Positions 51,235 through 60,299 of a DNA stretch of 64,000 nt are shown here, piece after piece. The translations under genes and the position numbers were made by a program. The notes beneath the pieces are model-generated. The model saw nothing but the letters and a program-made list of their open reading frames with translations. It did not search any database and was not told the origin of the DNA. How positions within the stretch are numbered: the first letter of the stretch is position 1; each line of letters opens with the position of its first letter. Origin of the DNA: an uncultured Pseudomonadales bacterium (GTDB taxonomy: Bacteria; Pseudomonadota; Gammaproteobacteria; Pseudomonadales; Azotimanducaceae); contig OX638346.1 of NCBI GenBank assembly GCA_951813515.1, positions 3,961,617 to 4,025,616 of the forward strand. Direction: 5' to 3'.

Positions 51235-52316
51235 GCAACGAGGCGTTTAACCCGCAAAGACTACTAGTCGCCAGGCTGCGACGCGGACTCACAAAGACGA
51301 AGCTCGCAGAGCATGTTAGCTTACAACCTCGATCAATCTCGGCATTCGAAAAAGACGAATTTCCTCCGTCCGCGGGCACGCTCACGAAACTGGCAAAGCA
51401 ACTCCGGTTTCCCGCTAACTTCTTCTTCGGTCCGGACCTAGAGATACCCGATACTCGGTCGGTGAGCTTCCGTGCGCTCTCGCGAATGACCGCGGGGGAA
51501 CGCAACGCCGCAATGGGGGCGGGAGCGTTGGCTCTTGCTCTCAACGACTGGCTCGATGGCCGCTTCGTCCTTCCACTACCCGGAGTGTCTGACCTGCGCT
51601 CGGAGGAACCCGAGATAGCAGCCGAAGTCATACGCTCCGACTGGGGCCTCGGCTACCAAGCCATTCCAAACCTGATTCACCTGCTCGAATCCAAGGGTGT
51701 GCGCATCTACTCGCTGACACAAGACACACGTAATGTCGACGCGTTCTCATTTTGGAAAGGTGGTACCCCGTTTATTTTTTTGGACAGGAGCAAAACCGCT
51801 GAGCGTATCCGCTTCGACGCAGCCCATGAGCTTGGGCACCTCGTATTACACAAGCACGGAGGCCCAATCGGACAAGACGCCGAGACGCAGGCAAATGCAT
51901 TTGCGTCGGCTTTCCTCATGCCTCCGTCCAGCGTATTTCGTATAGTGACCAGGCCGGTGACGCTGCCCCGCCTAATTCAACTCAAGAAGACTTGGGGGGT
52001 TTCGGTTGTAGCACTCGCCTACCGGCTCCACAAACTTCGAGTACTGTCTGACTGGCAATATCGCTCGATGTGCATCGAGATGGCTCCGTATCGGCGCAAC
52101 GAACCCGAACCAATGAAACACGAAATGTCGCAAGTCCTATACAAGATGTTCTCTACCCTTCGAGCCGAGGGGATCAATAAGAGTCAAATCGCAAAGGAAC
52201 TCTGCATCAGTACAGCCGAGTTGGAGTCGTTGACATTCGGCATGGATGTGGCATACGGAGATCTTACTGCTGGACACTCAACCTCTGGGCGGGCAGATTT
52301 GAAGCTCGTGGAGTAA
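51231..52316 (+). CDS. XRE helix-turn-helix plus ImmA/IrrE metallopeptidase
   Basis: A 361-residue protein. The N-terminal HTH is at about residues 9-60 (RLRRGLTKTKLAEHVSLQPR, SISAFEKDE). The zinc motif is FDAAHELGHLVLHKHG with HELGH at 199-203, and a C-terminal Glu-containing helix ETQANAFASAFLMPPS follows. The last 100 residues are a separate helical module. Such proteins repress and, when triggered, cleave a partner, as ImmA does ImmR. Start ATG 51231 overlaps the 217-aa gene. Confidence 0.88.
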   Translation: MSNEAFNPQRLLVARLRRGLTKTKLAEHVSLQPRSISAFEKDEFPPSAGTLTKLAKQLRFPANFFFGPDLEIPDTRSVSFRALSRMTAGERNAAMGAGALALALNDWLDGRFVLPLPGVSDLRSEEPEIAAEVIRSDWGLGYQAIPNLIHLLESKGVRIYSLTQDTRNVDAFSFWKGGTPFIFLDRSKTAERIRFDAAHELGHLVLHKHGGPIGQDAETQANAFASAFLMPPSSVFRIVTRPVTLPRLIQLKKTWGVSVVALAYRLHKLRVLSDWQYRSMCIEMAPYRRNEPEPMKHEMSQVLYKMFSTLRAEGINKSQIAKELCISTAELESLTFGMDVAYGDLTAGHSTSGRADLKLVE

Positions 52317-52446
52317 GGAGGTCCACTAATTGCCGAGGCATCTGCTGCCGCCGTGCACACCGCCTATCGCACGTTCCTCATCACGCAAATTGCAGGACTC
52401 CTATACTGCTGCCAGCGCTGCGCACGGGGCGTCACCTGACGACATC

Positions 52447-53724
52447 TCACGTCTCAGCGGCATCAACGTCTGTAGCAAACTGCGCCCGAACATGGTCCTG
52501 TCCAACAAGATTGCTCAATACGGTGTAATTCCCCCGCTCCCGGCGAATGCGCCCCGCAATGATGCTGGCGTCGATACCGAGCCTTTCGGCGTCCAGCCGC
52601 ACCGCTTTCTCAGTGACCTCAAACCGAGATAGGCATCCATTCCAGCTTTCCTCCGGAATCAGGTTGTTCAATGCGAATGCATCGGCCTCTCGTTCAAACC
52701 TGTCCCCTGCTGCTGTCTCGTCCTCATCAAAGAAGTCGTAGCGCGCGCCTCCCATGAGATGCAGGAAGATGTGCCCAAGTTCGTGAAAAAGGACGAACCA
52801 GAAGTTGTCCAGACGGTCGAACCGAAGCGTGAGTCCGACGACGGGGTGACCATTCTCGTCCAGCATTGCCGCGCCGTCGAGATAGGTTCCCGGCAACTCC
52901 CTCTCCGTCACCATGGGAATCCCGTGGCTTGCAAGCAGTTCGGCTGCTTCCCCGGGGCCGCCCGGTCGCCTCGTCAAAGCAACCAGGTCTGGGAGCCAGC
53001 GATCATCCAACTGGAACGAAGGCAGGTCTTTGTGTCGGACCGTGTGTCTGGCCCTCTCTAGCACACGAGCTTGCCACGCCAACAACGCATACTCGTTCGG
53101 CGACGTATCGCCTCGCGACTTCTTTCTATGGAGCGCCGTCGCAAACTGCGGTCCCGCGGTTTCGCGGAAGTAGTCCTTGACGTCTTGCACGACATCCCCG
53201 CCAATCGTCACATGGAACCATCGCCGTTTAACCATCTCCTTGATCGGAAACCGCCGCCACTCGATCTCCTCGGCCTTCTCCCACGAGAAGACACCACCCT
53301 GACCAGCCTGTTCACTTCCGAACAACCCTTCGGTCTGAACGCCGAGAACTCTTGACACCTCAATCAGTCTGGCAAGGCTCGCGCCTCTGTAGCCAGAGGC
53401 CTCATAGCGCTGGATTTGCTGCGGCTTCACCTCCAGCGCCTGCGCGAGACTGGTCTGGCTCATGCCCGCAGCAATCCGCGCCTGCACGAGTATTGAAGGC
53501 AGGCTCTCCAGAGCAAAGGACTTTGCGAATGCAATCTCGCCGGCCTTGAGCATGTCGTAGTCAGAGATATCTGCCTCCAGCCGCTCGATCTCGCTGCGAA
53601 TTGCATCCGTCTCCAAGTCTCTGAGCCAAGCTTCTACCGCGCGTTCTTCCGACGCCAGCAGCGCTTCCTTCAGTCGATCGACCTCCCGCACAGAGATGCG
53701 ACGCTGTTTATCACTGTAGATCAT
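52447..53724 (-). CDS. HTH plus ImmA/IrrE protein, antitoxin-like
   Basis: A 425-residue protein. Residues 1-75 are a helical N-terminal module similar to HigA-type extensions. Residues about 78-135 form an HTH (GMSQTSLAQALEVKPQQIQR). The peptidase domain contains FWFVLFHELGHIFLHLMG and FEREADAFALNNLIP. It starts 13 bases after the DUF6932-type gene on the same strand, the arrangement of an XRE-IrrE antitoxin downstream of a nucleotidyltransferase toxin. It converges with the other XRE-IrrE gene at 52316. Confidence 0.85.
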   Translation of the reverse strand: MIYSDKQRRISVREVDRLKEALLASEERAVEAWLRDLETDAIRSEIERLEADISDYDMLKAGEIAFAKSFALESLPSILVQARIAAGMSQTSLAQALEVKPQQIQRYEASGYRGASLARLIEVSRVLGVQTEGLFGSEQAGQGGVFSWEKAEEIEWRRFPIKEMVKRRWFHVTIGGDVVQDVKDYFRETAGPQFATALHRKKSRGDTSPNEYALLAWQARVLERARHTVRHKDLPSFQLDDRWLPDLVALTRRPGGPGEAAELLASHGIPMVTERELPGTYLDGAAMLDENGHPVVGLTLRFDRLDNFWFVLFHELGHIFLHLMGGARYDFFDEDETAAGDRFEREADAFALNNLIPEESWNGCLSRFEVTEKAVRLDAERLGIDASIIAGRIRRERGNYTVLSNLVGQDHVRAQFATDVDAAET

Positions 53725-53737
53725 GCCGTCACCTCGA

Positions 53738-54189
53738 CTAAATCAATGGATCTGTGGTGAGTTCGACTTCCAAGATCCCTTTCCTGGTTCCGCTGTATCG
53801 CTCAAGTTGAAAGAACTCAAGGAATGTCTTTCCCACCGTATTCGCCGCTGCGGACGACGGGAAAAACTCACCCCCGGCGTACGCTGCTTTCTGGGCAGCC
53901 CGGTCGTTGCTGAAATCTCGGAACACCCGCGGCAGCAATCGGCCTACAACGCCGACCGGATCCCAACTGACATCGTAGTCACCCGGTATGGGTTTCCCCG
54001 TCACATAGCTGCCATCCAGATATAGCCGGGCACAACCCGCCGCCTTGAGGAGACGAGACGCTTCAAGCAGGCCGTCAAAAAGCCTCCTACGCCACTGGTT
54101 GATCGCGAAGGCTGCCGCAATTTCTCCCAAGTCCGCTTTGTGGACACTGGCCAAGGCGCGCCCGTCACGTCAATCAACTCCGGTATCAT
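53738..54189 (-). pseudogene. DUF6932-like nucleotidyltransferase, N terminus frameshifted
   Basis: ATG 54189 begins MIPELIDVTGAPWPV in one frame. A small deletion near 54150 moves the rest to another frame: HKADLGEIAAAFAINQWRRR and LYLDGSYVTGKPIPGDYDVS, with the nucleotidyltransferase G-S...D-x-D pattern in DGSYVTG...GDYDV. From the internal TTG at 54154 a protein of 138 residues is still possible. With XRE-IrrE it forms a toxin-antitoxin-like pair, perhaps inactivated. Confidence 0.65.
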
Positions 54190-54375
54190 TTTTACAACAA
54201 TAAAGTTGTAACTTGAGATGTGTCAACCGCTAGAGGCAGTCGGATTTGGCGGGGCGAAACCCGAAGGGCTGACGGATTTCTAGCCGTTGGGCATCCGCAG
54301 TCCGCACATCCCGCCCGTCTGGTACTTTGAATGAGTAGGTACAATGACACGGGCATAGTCACGATTGGGAGATCA

Positions 54376-55296
54376 GTGACAGGCGACCTCCTGGGACGAT
54401 TTCAGGGACTGAATGTCTGGAAGCACGGCGATAAACGGGCGCCCCACAAGCCTCTGCTCGCGCTCTGGGCCATAGGTCGCTGCCTTCGAGGCGAGCCGCG
54501 GCTGACGTCCTACGAGCTTGTCGATCAGGAACTTGCGGACTTGCTGCGCCGGTTCGGCCCCCATCGCAAGACGATCCACACGGAAGATCCGTTCTGGCGC
54601 ATGCAGCGCGATGGCGTCTGGGAGGTGGATCGGCCTTCGATGGTGCGGTCCAACGCTGAGGGCGGCCCATACAAGGGCGACCTCCGGCGTCACCGGATTC
54701 GGGGCGGCTTGACCGAATCAGCCTACGCGACGCTCCAGCGGCAGCCGCAGTTGGCGCGGCAGGTCGCAGAGTACCTCGTGGCAAGCAACTTCCCGGCGAC
54801 GCTGCAGGACACGGTGCTCGACGCGACCGCAATTCTGCCGGATGGTGTTGTTGGAACCGAGATCCGCGACAGCGACGACTGGATCGACGGACGCCGGCGA
54901 CGGCGGGACCCCAGGTTCCGCGCGCAAGTACTCGCGGCATACGGAAGCCGGTGCGCCGTCTGCGAGTTTGCGGGGCGACTCGGCGACACGCCGCTGGCAA
55001 TCGAGGCGGCGCACATCAAGTGGCACGAGGCCAACGGACCGGCCGAGGTCGAGAACGGCCTGGCCTTGTGTTCCCTGCATCACGACCTGTTCGACAGCGG
55101 CGCGTTCACGCTGATGCCGGAACTACAGGTCATCGTGGCGGACACAGTCCGGGGCGCGGGCGTGGAGGCCTCGCTTGGTCGGTTCCACGGAAAGGCACTA
55201 CGCGCACCGCCGGGAGCCGGGTTTCCTCATCCCAATCCGCGATTCCTGGCGTGGCACAGGAGCGAAGTGTTCAGAGTCCCCGGACTCGTACGTTAG
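54376..55296 (+). CDS. SBD-HNH endonuclease (phosphorothioated-DNA-type restriction)
   Basis: A 306-residue protein from GTG 54376 (GGGAG just before); an ATG at 54331 adds 15 residues. The N-terminal SBD-like domain has RAPHKPLLALWAIGRCLRGE and FGPHRKTIHTEDPFW. The C-terminal HNH domain has CAVCEF, IEAAHIKWHEANGP, ENGLALCSLHHDLFDSGAFT, with His, Asn and His in the right order. This is the layout of ScoMcrA-like enzymes that cut DNA modified by phosphorothioation or methylation. No dnd genes are in the window, so the target modification would have to be foreign. Confidence 0.83.
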   Translation: MTGDLLGRFQGLNVWKHGDKRAPHKPLLALWAIGRCLRGEPRLTSYELVDQELADLLRRFGPHRKTIHTEDPFWRMQRDGVWEVDRPSMVRSNAEGGPYKGDLRRHRIRGGLTESAYATLQRQPQLARQVAEYLVASNFPATLQDTVLDATAILPDGVVGTEIRDSDDWIDGRRRRRDPRFRAQVLAAYGSRCAVCEFAGRLGDTPLAIEAAHIKWHEANGPAEVENGLALCSLHHDLFDSGAFTLMPELQVIVADTVRGAGVEASLGRFHGKALRAPPGAGFPHPNPRFLAWHRSEVFRVPGLVR

Positions 55297-55432
55297 GTTC
55301 CACGTGAACAGGTCGGCTATCCGCGTTTCGCCTGAGCAATCTATCGCGGGCAGCAACCGCGCCCATGTGTGCGGACCCGGCAAGTCCTTTAATCTCCCGT
55401 CCCCGACACGACTCGACCAAGAGCCTGCGGCC

Positions 55433-57676
55433 ATGGAACACGACCGAAACTTCACCGGCACGATCAACCGCACCGCCGCCGAATCAACGATTGCCTGGGG
55501 CTCCGAACCCTCACCCCTGCGTCGGCGCCCCAACATCGTCATGATCGTCCTAGACGACGTAGGCTACGCCGAATTCGGTTCCTACGGCTCCGACATAGAA
55601 ACCCCCGCCCTCGACAGCCTCGCCGCCGATGGACTTCGCTACGCCAACTTCCACGTCACCCCCCTCTGCTCACCGACCCGAACCTGCCTGCTCACCGGCC
55701 GCAACCATCACAGCGTCGGCATGGGCCGAGTGGCGGAGATGGTCAATGGTTTCCCCAACACCCGGGGATTGGCTTCCCGCGAGGCGGCCAACCTGGCCGA
55801 GATGCTGCGCCCGCACGGATACCAGACCCTCGCGGCGGGCAAGTGGCACCTGGGGTCCATCCACGAGACCAGTCCCGCCGGTCCCTACGACCACTGGCCC
55901 CTGCAGCGGGGTTTCGACCGCTTCCACGGCTTCATGCCGGGCGAGACGAACCAGTGGAACCCGGAACTGATCACCGGGAATGAGCGGGTCGAGGCGCCGA
56001 AGCGGGAGGGCTATCACCTGTCGGAAGACATCGTGGACCAGTCCTGCAAGTGGCTGCGGCAGTTGGTGTCCGCCGATCCCGACCGGCCGTTCTTCCTCTA
56101 CGCCGCGTTCGCTGCGGGCCATTCCCCCCACCACGTGCCCTCCCCTTACATCCACAAGTACCAGGGCAAGTTCGATGACGGCTGGGACAAGGCCCGCGAG
56201 CGGATTCTTGAGCGCCAGAAAGAATCCGGACTTCTCCCCGAAGACCAGCGCTTGGCCCCCCGGAATCCGGGCGTGCAGGTCTGGGACGAACTCGACGACG
56301 ACGAGAAACGCCTCGCCGCCCGGCTGATGGAGGTCTACGCCGGATTCCTCGACCACGCCGACGAACAGATCGCTCGGCTGCTGGCCCAACTCGATGCCCT
56401 CGGCAAGCGCGACGACACCATCGTGATCGCCATTTCCGACAACGGCGCGAGCCCCCTGGGCGGCCCCCACGGGACGTACGACCATCAGCGCAGCAGGATC
56501 GGACTCCGACCCAGCGTCGAGGAGAACCTGGCGCGGTTCGACGACATGGGCGGGCCGCTCACGTACAACCACTACCCGTTCGGCTGGGCCATGGCCGGCA
56601 ACACGCCGTTCAAGCGCTACAAGGGCCACACCTACGGGGGCGGCGTGCGCGCTCCGCTACTCATTCGCTGGCCCGACGGGATTCACGCGAAGGGCGAGAC
56701 CCGCCGGCAGTTCTACCATGTGGTCGATGTCACGCCCACGCTGGTGGACGTACTCGGAATGCCCCTGCCCGCGCAGGTCAACGGCGTGGAGCAGATTCCC
56801 CTGCACGGGGTGTCCATGGCCCACACCTTCAACGACAACGAGGCGGACACGCGCAAGACCGTCCAGTATTTCGAGATGGCCGGCCATAGGGGCATCTGGC
56901 ACGAGGGCTGGAAGGCGGTCACCTTTCACGAGCGGGGCGTGGATTTCGATGCGGAGGCATGGGAACTCTACAACCTCGACGAAGACCTGGCGGAAATCGA
57001 CGACCTGGCCGAGCGGCATCCGGAAAAGCTCGCGGAACTCAAGGACCTCTGGTGGCGGGAGGCCGAGCGCTACGGCGTGCTTCCCCTGGACGACATCAGC
57101 CGGCGGTCAAGCGTTGGTTGGTGGCCGGCGCCGAAGGACCGCTGGGTGCTGTACCAGGACGCGGTGCTGCCGCACCACTTCAAGACTGGACCCCGGGTAC
57201 GGGGCGTGTCGCACCGGATCACCGTCCGGATCGAACGCGAATCCACCGAGCAGGACGGCTCCATCATCGCCGACGGCGGCCGATTCGGCGGCTGGAGCGT
57301 GTTCGTCGGGGGCAATCGGCTGCACTACACGACCAACAACTTCGGCGAGCGGTGCCGCATCTCCTCCCCCGTCGCCATCCCACCGGGCGCCGTGACGCTG
57401 CGGGCGGATGTTGTTCGAACCGGCGACGATGAGGGACGCGTGCGTTTCTACGTCGACGACGAGCCTGCGGGGGAAGGTGTCCTGTCCCCGTTCCGCCAGT
57501 ACAACTTCGTCAATGAACCCCTCGATGTCGGTCGGGATAGCCAGACGCCCGTCGACGATCTCTACGAGTCGCCATTTGTCTTTCAGGGGACGATCATTGA
57601 CGTCGTGATCGAGGCATTCGGCGAGGACGTGATGGATTACGAGGTGCTGCTGGAGGAGCTGATGGCGAGCCAGTAG
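55433..57676 (+). CDS. Arylsulfatase-type sulfatase, type I (formylglycine) family
   Basis: A 747-residue enzyme starting at ATG 55433 (MEHDRNFTGTIN); no signal peptide is visible. Metal residues are in IVLDDVGYAEFG; the formylglycine motif is CSPTRTCLLTG with Cys modified by a sulfatase-maturating enzyme; AAGKWHLG supplies the catalytic Lys and His; IAISDNGASPLGG supplies Asp and Asn of the metal site. The length and the C-terminal beta domain (VRFYVDDEPAGEGVLSPF) match the 760-780-residue arylsulfatase type. It cleaves sulfate esters, which suits a marine or host-glycan niche. No maturase gene is nearby. Confidence 0.92.
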   Translation: MEHDRNFTGTINRTAAESTIAWGSEPSPLRRRPNIVMIVLDDVGYAEFGSYGSDIETPALDSLAADGLRYANFHVTPLCSPTRTCLLTGRNHHSVGMGRVAEMVNGFPNTRGLASREAANLAEMLRPHGYQTLAAGKWHLGSIHETSPAGPYDHWPLQRGFDRFHGFMPGETNQWNPELITGNERVEAPKREGYHLSEDIVDQSCKWLRQLVSADPDRPFFLYAAFAAGHSPHHVPSPYIHKYQGKFDDGWDKARERILERQKESGLLPEDQRLAPRNPGVQVWDELDDDEKRLAARLMEVYAGFLDHADEQIARLLAQLDALGKRDDTIVIAISDNGASPLGGPHGTYDHQRSRIGLRPSVEENLARFDDMGGPLTYNHYPFGWAMAGNTPFKRYKGHTYGGGVRAPLLIRWPDGIHAKGETRRQFYHVVDVTPTLVDVLGMPLPAQVNGVEQIPLHGVSMAHTFNDNEADTRKTVQYFEMAGHRGIWHEGWKAVTFHERGVDFDAEAWELYNLDEDLAEIDDLAERHPEKLAELKDLWWREAERYGVLPLDDISRRSSVGWWPAPKDRWVLYQDAVLPHHFKTGPRVRGVSHRITVRIERESTEQDGSIIADGGRFGGWSVFVGGNRLHYTTNNFGERCRISSPVAIPPGAVTLRADVVRTGDDEGRVRFYVDDEPAGEGVLSPFRQYNFVNEPLDVGRDSQTPVDDLYESPFVFQGTIIDVVIEAFGEDVMDYEVLLEELMASQ

Positions 57677-57902
57677 GGGTCGCGGGTTACGAGGTTCGAA
57701 AAGCGTGTCTCCCTGATAGTACATCCGTTACTTTACGCCGATATTCGAGATCGGGAATGCGTTGATGCCAGAGACATCAGCCCATTCGCGAGTTCGTTCA
57801 ATCGCCTCAACGCCCGACCAGCAGCAAAGGTGACGTAGTGCCGGGCAACTGGAGACAACATAAACTCGCGTCTCTAAACGATTGAAAAAAGGAACGTAAA
57901 GC
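57677..57902. other. Intergenic region
   Basis: About 225 bases, moderately AT-rich. No gene or hairpin is assigned. Confidence 0.4.
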
Positions 57903-58202
57903 ATGGTCAGGTCAATCTCAAAGACCAGAATGCTTGATCTTGTCAAAACATTTCAAAGCGACGCCGTCGCTAAAGGTCTTCAGGAAAAACCTGAGCTCAT
58001 CGAGTTTCGTGATGCGTCTGGTCGCAATTTTCTGCATCTTTGTGCCGGCGTAGATGTACGCAAGAAATCCAGGTCAGAGGCGTCGCATAGCATTTCCCTC
58101 GCGGGTGTTTTGCTAAACGCGGGAACGAAGACGGGAAAACCGCAACAGAGCTTCTATATCGAAAGCGAGATAGAGCCTTTCACAGAATTGCAGATCAACT
58201 GA
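57903..58202 (+). CDS. Short ankyrin-repeat-like protein, probably truncated
   Basis: A 99-residue frame, MVRSISKTRMLDLVKTFQSD, with LIEFRDASGRNFLHLCAGVD and SISLAGVLLNAG, the helix-turn-helix pattern of one ankyrin repeat (D..GRN.LH...A). After that the sequence turns to an unrelated tail and stops at 58202. Proteins of this type normally continue with several repeats, so this is likely a 3' truncation. It has no clear operon partner. Confidence 0.5.
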   Translation: MVRSISKTRMLDLVKTFQSDAVAKGLQEKPELIEFRDASGRNFLHLCAGVDVRKKSRSEASHSISLAGVLLNAGTKTGKPQQSFYIESEIEPFTELQIN

Positions 58203-58409
58203 AATGATGTGGTGATCGAGGCGTTCGTCACGAAGGTGCTGCAGACCTTGTGATTCCTTCCGGATCATGGAGGATCTGGATGGACAGGCGGCAGGCCACT
58301 CCGCACCCGCCAAGCAAACCCCCACAAACCGAGGTTCAAGGCGCAGCGCAGCGCGGGATGCCCCGACAGTATTGCTGTGTCCGCCCACCATGAAGCGCCC
58401 GAGTCGCGG

Positions 58410-59723
58410 CTACGAGTCGCAACTCGAAGGCGTCTCCCTGTCGGGAGCACGGTCCGCCACCGTGACGGATGTCGACCCCATGCGCAACGCGACTTGGCTC
58501 TCTTCGTGCTCGAAGGCCGGAGCGTACTCGTCGCATTGATCCTCGGTCACGCCGTTGGCCAGCAGACAACCGCGCCAGCGCGCCAAGATCGCCTCAGCCA
58601 TGGACGTGGCCTGGTGGCGGGCATCGTCCTCGGCCTGCTCGAAGAACGGCGCTGCTTCCACCCACGCCTCGACCGATGCATGGAAACCGCTGAGTTCGCT
58701 GAGGCCGGTCTGGAGTTCCCGCTGACGGAACGGTTGCGGGTTGATGTCGAATGCCGGAGCGAGCACCCAGCTTCCCCCGCCCGCGTACAGGAGGCCGTGG
58801 TTCTTGAGATGATCGTCGTTGTTCGACACCAGGATGGTGAACAGTATGCGGCGGTGCAGTTCCGCCATCTCCGTCAGGGCTTCCTTGTCGGTGCGGCACA
58901 CGGCGCGGAGCCCGTCCGCGATGTCGGTGTAGAAGCGCGCGTCACCCTTGCGCGCCTCGAGCAGCGTCTGCGCGGACATGTAGTGTCGACGACCGGGTTC
59001 ACCCGGCTCGCGATCGAAACGCTCGACAAGCGCTACGGGCAACTCCCCATCGGGCATCGCCAGCGTCGCTTTCGCCGCTCGGATTCCGACATCGCGCGCG
59101 AGCGAGAGCGTGGCCACTTCGACGCGCTCCACCGGCATGGAGTCACCGACCATCGTGAATTTCGCGACATGGAGCATCCCGCCTTCGTCCACGACGACCG
59201 ACTTGGGACGAGCGCCGCCGAGGCTCGCCGTGGCGCCGCGGAGCTCTCGCGCGAGTGACGCAAGATCGCCGGATCCCGACTCGATGCGTTGGCAAAGCCG
59301 TCGCAGACGGGGAAGTTCGAGAATCCGGGGAGTTGGCGGCGCGTCTTTGGCGAGTGCGTTGCCTTCGTCATCGAGGAACCGCAACGCGCCCTGTCGCGTC
59401 CGGTCATCCACCGCCAGCACGTAGCCCATCTCGTGCTGCGGAATTCCCGACGCGCGCGCGATAATCGACCTTCCCCAGGCGTCGGGAGCACAGTCCGAGA
59501 AGACGCCCGGAATGCTGGTGCCCGCGTCGTCGGGGAGGCTTGCGAAGTGGAACCATTGGTCGCTGAGCGGCAGGGAAGGCGCCAGGGCGAATGCGGCGGG
59601 ATTCCGAATCCAGTCATCGGCGTAGCGGAACGAGGAAACCTGTTTCTGGCGCAGTCCGCCGAAGCGCACCGGGCCCACACGGTGAAGGCGTTCGCCAATG
59701 GCGACGACATGCTCGCCGTTCAC
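58410..59723 (-). CDS. hipA: HipA-like serine/threonine kinase toxin
   Basis: A 437-residue kinase of the HipA type. SLGGARPKSVVVDEGGMLHV corresponds to the Gly-rich loop region. FTILVSNNDDHLKNHGLLYA carries the catalytic Asp-Asp-His-x-Lys-Asn, and VLAPAFDINPQPF the metal-binding Asp. HipA phosphorylates glutamyl-tRNA synthetase in known cases and drives persistence. The ATG overlaps the hipB stop, the classical antitoxin-first order. The last about 20 residues run past the conserved region to TGA 58410. Confidence 0.9.
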   Translation of the reverse strand: MNGEHVVAIGERLHRVGPVRFGGLRQKQVSSFRYADDWIRNPAAFALAPSLPLSDQWFHFASLPDDAGTSIPGVFSDCAPDAWGRSIIARASGIPQHEMGYVLAVDDRTRQGALRFLDDEGNALAKDAPPTPRILELPRLRRLCQRIESGSGDLASLARELRGATASLGGARPKSVVVDEGGMLHVAKFTMVGDSMPVERVEVATLSLARDVGIRAAKATLAMPDGELPVALVERFDREPGEPGRRHYMSAQTLLEARKGDARFYTDIADGLRAVCRTDKEALTEMAELHRRILFTILVSNNDDHLKNHGLLYAGGGSWVLAPAFDINPQPFRQRELQTGLSELSGFHASVEAWVEAAPFFEQAEDDARHQATSMAEAILARWRGCLLANGVTEDQCDEYAPAFEHEESQVALRMGSTSVTVADRAPDRETPSSCDS

Positions 59724-60094
59724 AGCAGCGTGCCCTTGGGTTCGGACGACACCGGCAGTTCGGCGCTCTCATCCGCCGATATCCGGGGTGACCGCAACCT
59801 TACCCGCTGCGGGAGGGCGTCGATGTCCATGAGCAATCCGATGTCGTCCTGACCGAGATCGCCGAGGTCGTCAAGCCGGGACAGAATCCCCAATGAGAGT
59901 AGCGCCATGGCCAAGCTCCCCATCGAGACGCCGGGCTCGCCCGCCTCGAGAGCCCGCAGCGTCGACACGGACACACCCATGCGCGCAGCCAAGTCTCGTT
60001 GTCGAATACGACGGCGGCGGCGGGCCAGTTGAATTCCGCGCCCCAGGTTGCGGAGAGCGGCGGACGCGCTGGGAGATATGCTTCCTTTCCTCAT
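59720..60094 (-). CDS. hipB: HipB-like XRE antitoxin
   Basis: A 124-residue DNA-binding protein. The HTH is IRQRDLAARMGVSVSTLRAL followed by EAGEPGVSM. The C-terminal 45 residues are the dimer and HipA-contact tail. Upstream, minus-strand AT-rich DNA with TATATA-like sequence at about 60130 could be the -10 element. ACACCTTGTGT at 60110-60120 has ACAC and GTGT arms as a possible operator; the repeats are short. Confidence 0.88.
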   Translation of the reverse strand: MRKGSISPSASAALRNLGRGIQLARRRRRIRQRDLAARMGVSVSTLRALEAGEPGVSMGSLAMALLSLGILSRLDDLGDLGQDDIGLLMDIDALPQRVRLRSPRISADESAELPVSSEPKGTLL

Positions 60095-60299
60095 AAGGAC
60101 TGAAATAACACACCTTGTGTCGATTTTAGAGACTATATATTAGCGTTTATTTTGGAGGATTCGAATTACCCGGTACCCCACGTACGCGAGGTACCGTCGG
60201 TCACGGCCGAAATGCGCGTCCGGTCTCTGCGAGACGGTCCAGCGCTCGAACACGTTCGTCGCTTGCGCCCAAAGAGGCGACCAGAACGTCCCGCGACAG
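60095..60299. promoter_or_regulatory. Control region of hipBA
   Basis: A 200-base gap. An AT-rich stretch at 60120-60150 (AGACTATATATTAGCG) and the ACACCTTGTGT inverted repeat at 60110-60120 are the likely promoter and operator of the minus-strand hipBA genes. The stretch to 60299 is GC-rich, with no gene. Confidence 0.4.

Noticed and set aside
58203..58260. Possible sulfatase C-terminal relic (DVVIEAF) after the ankyrin-like gene
   Set aside because: Only about seven codons match the end of the sulfatase; too short to distinguish from chance.
60110..60120. HipB operator of the TATCC-N8-GGATA type
   Set aside because: The classical pair is not present; only short ACAC and GTGT arms are seen, so it is noted as a weak candidate in the control region.
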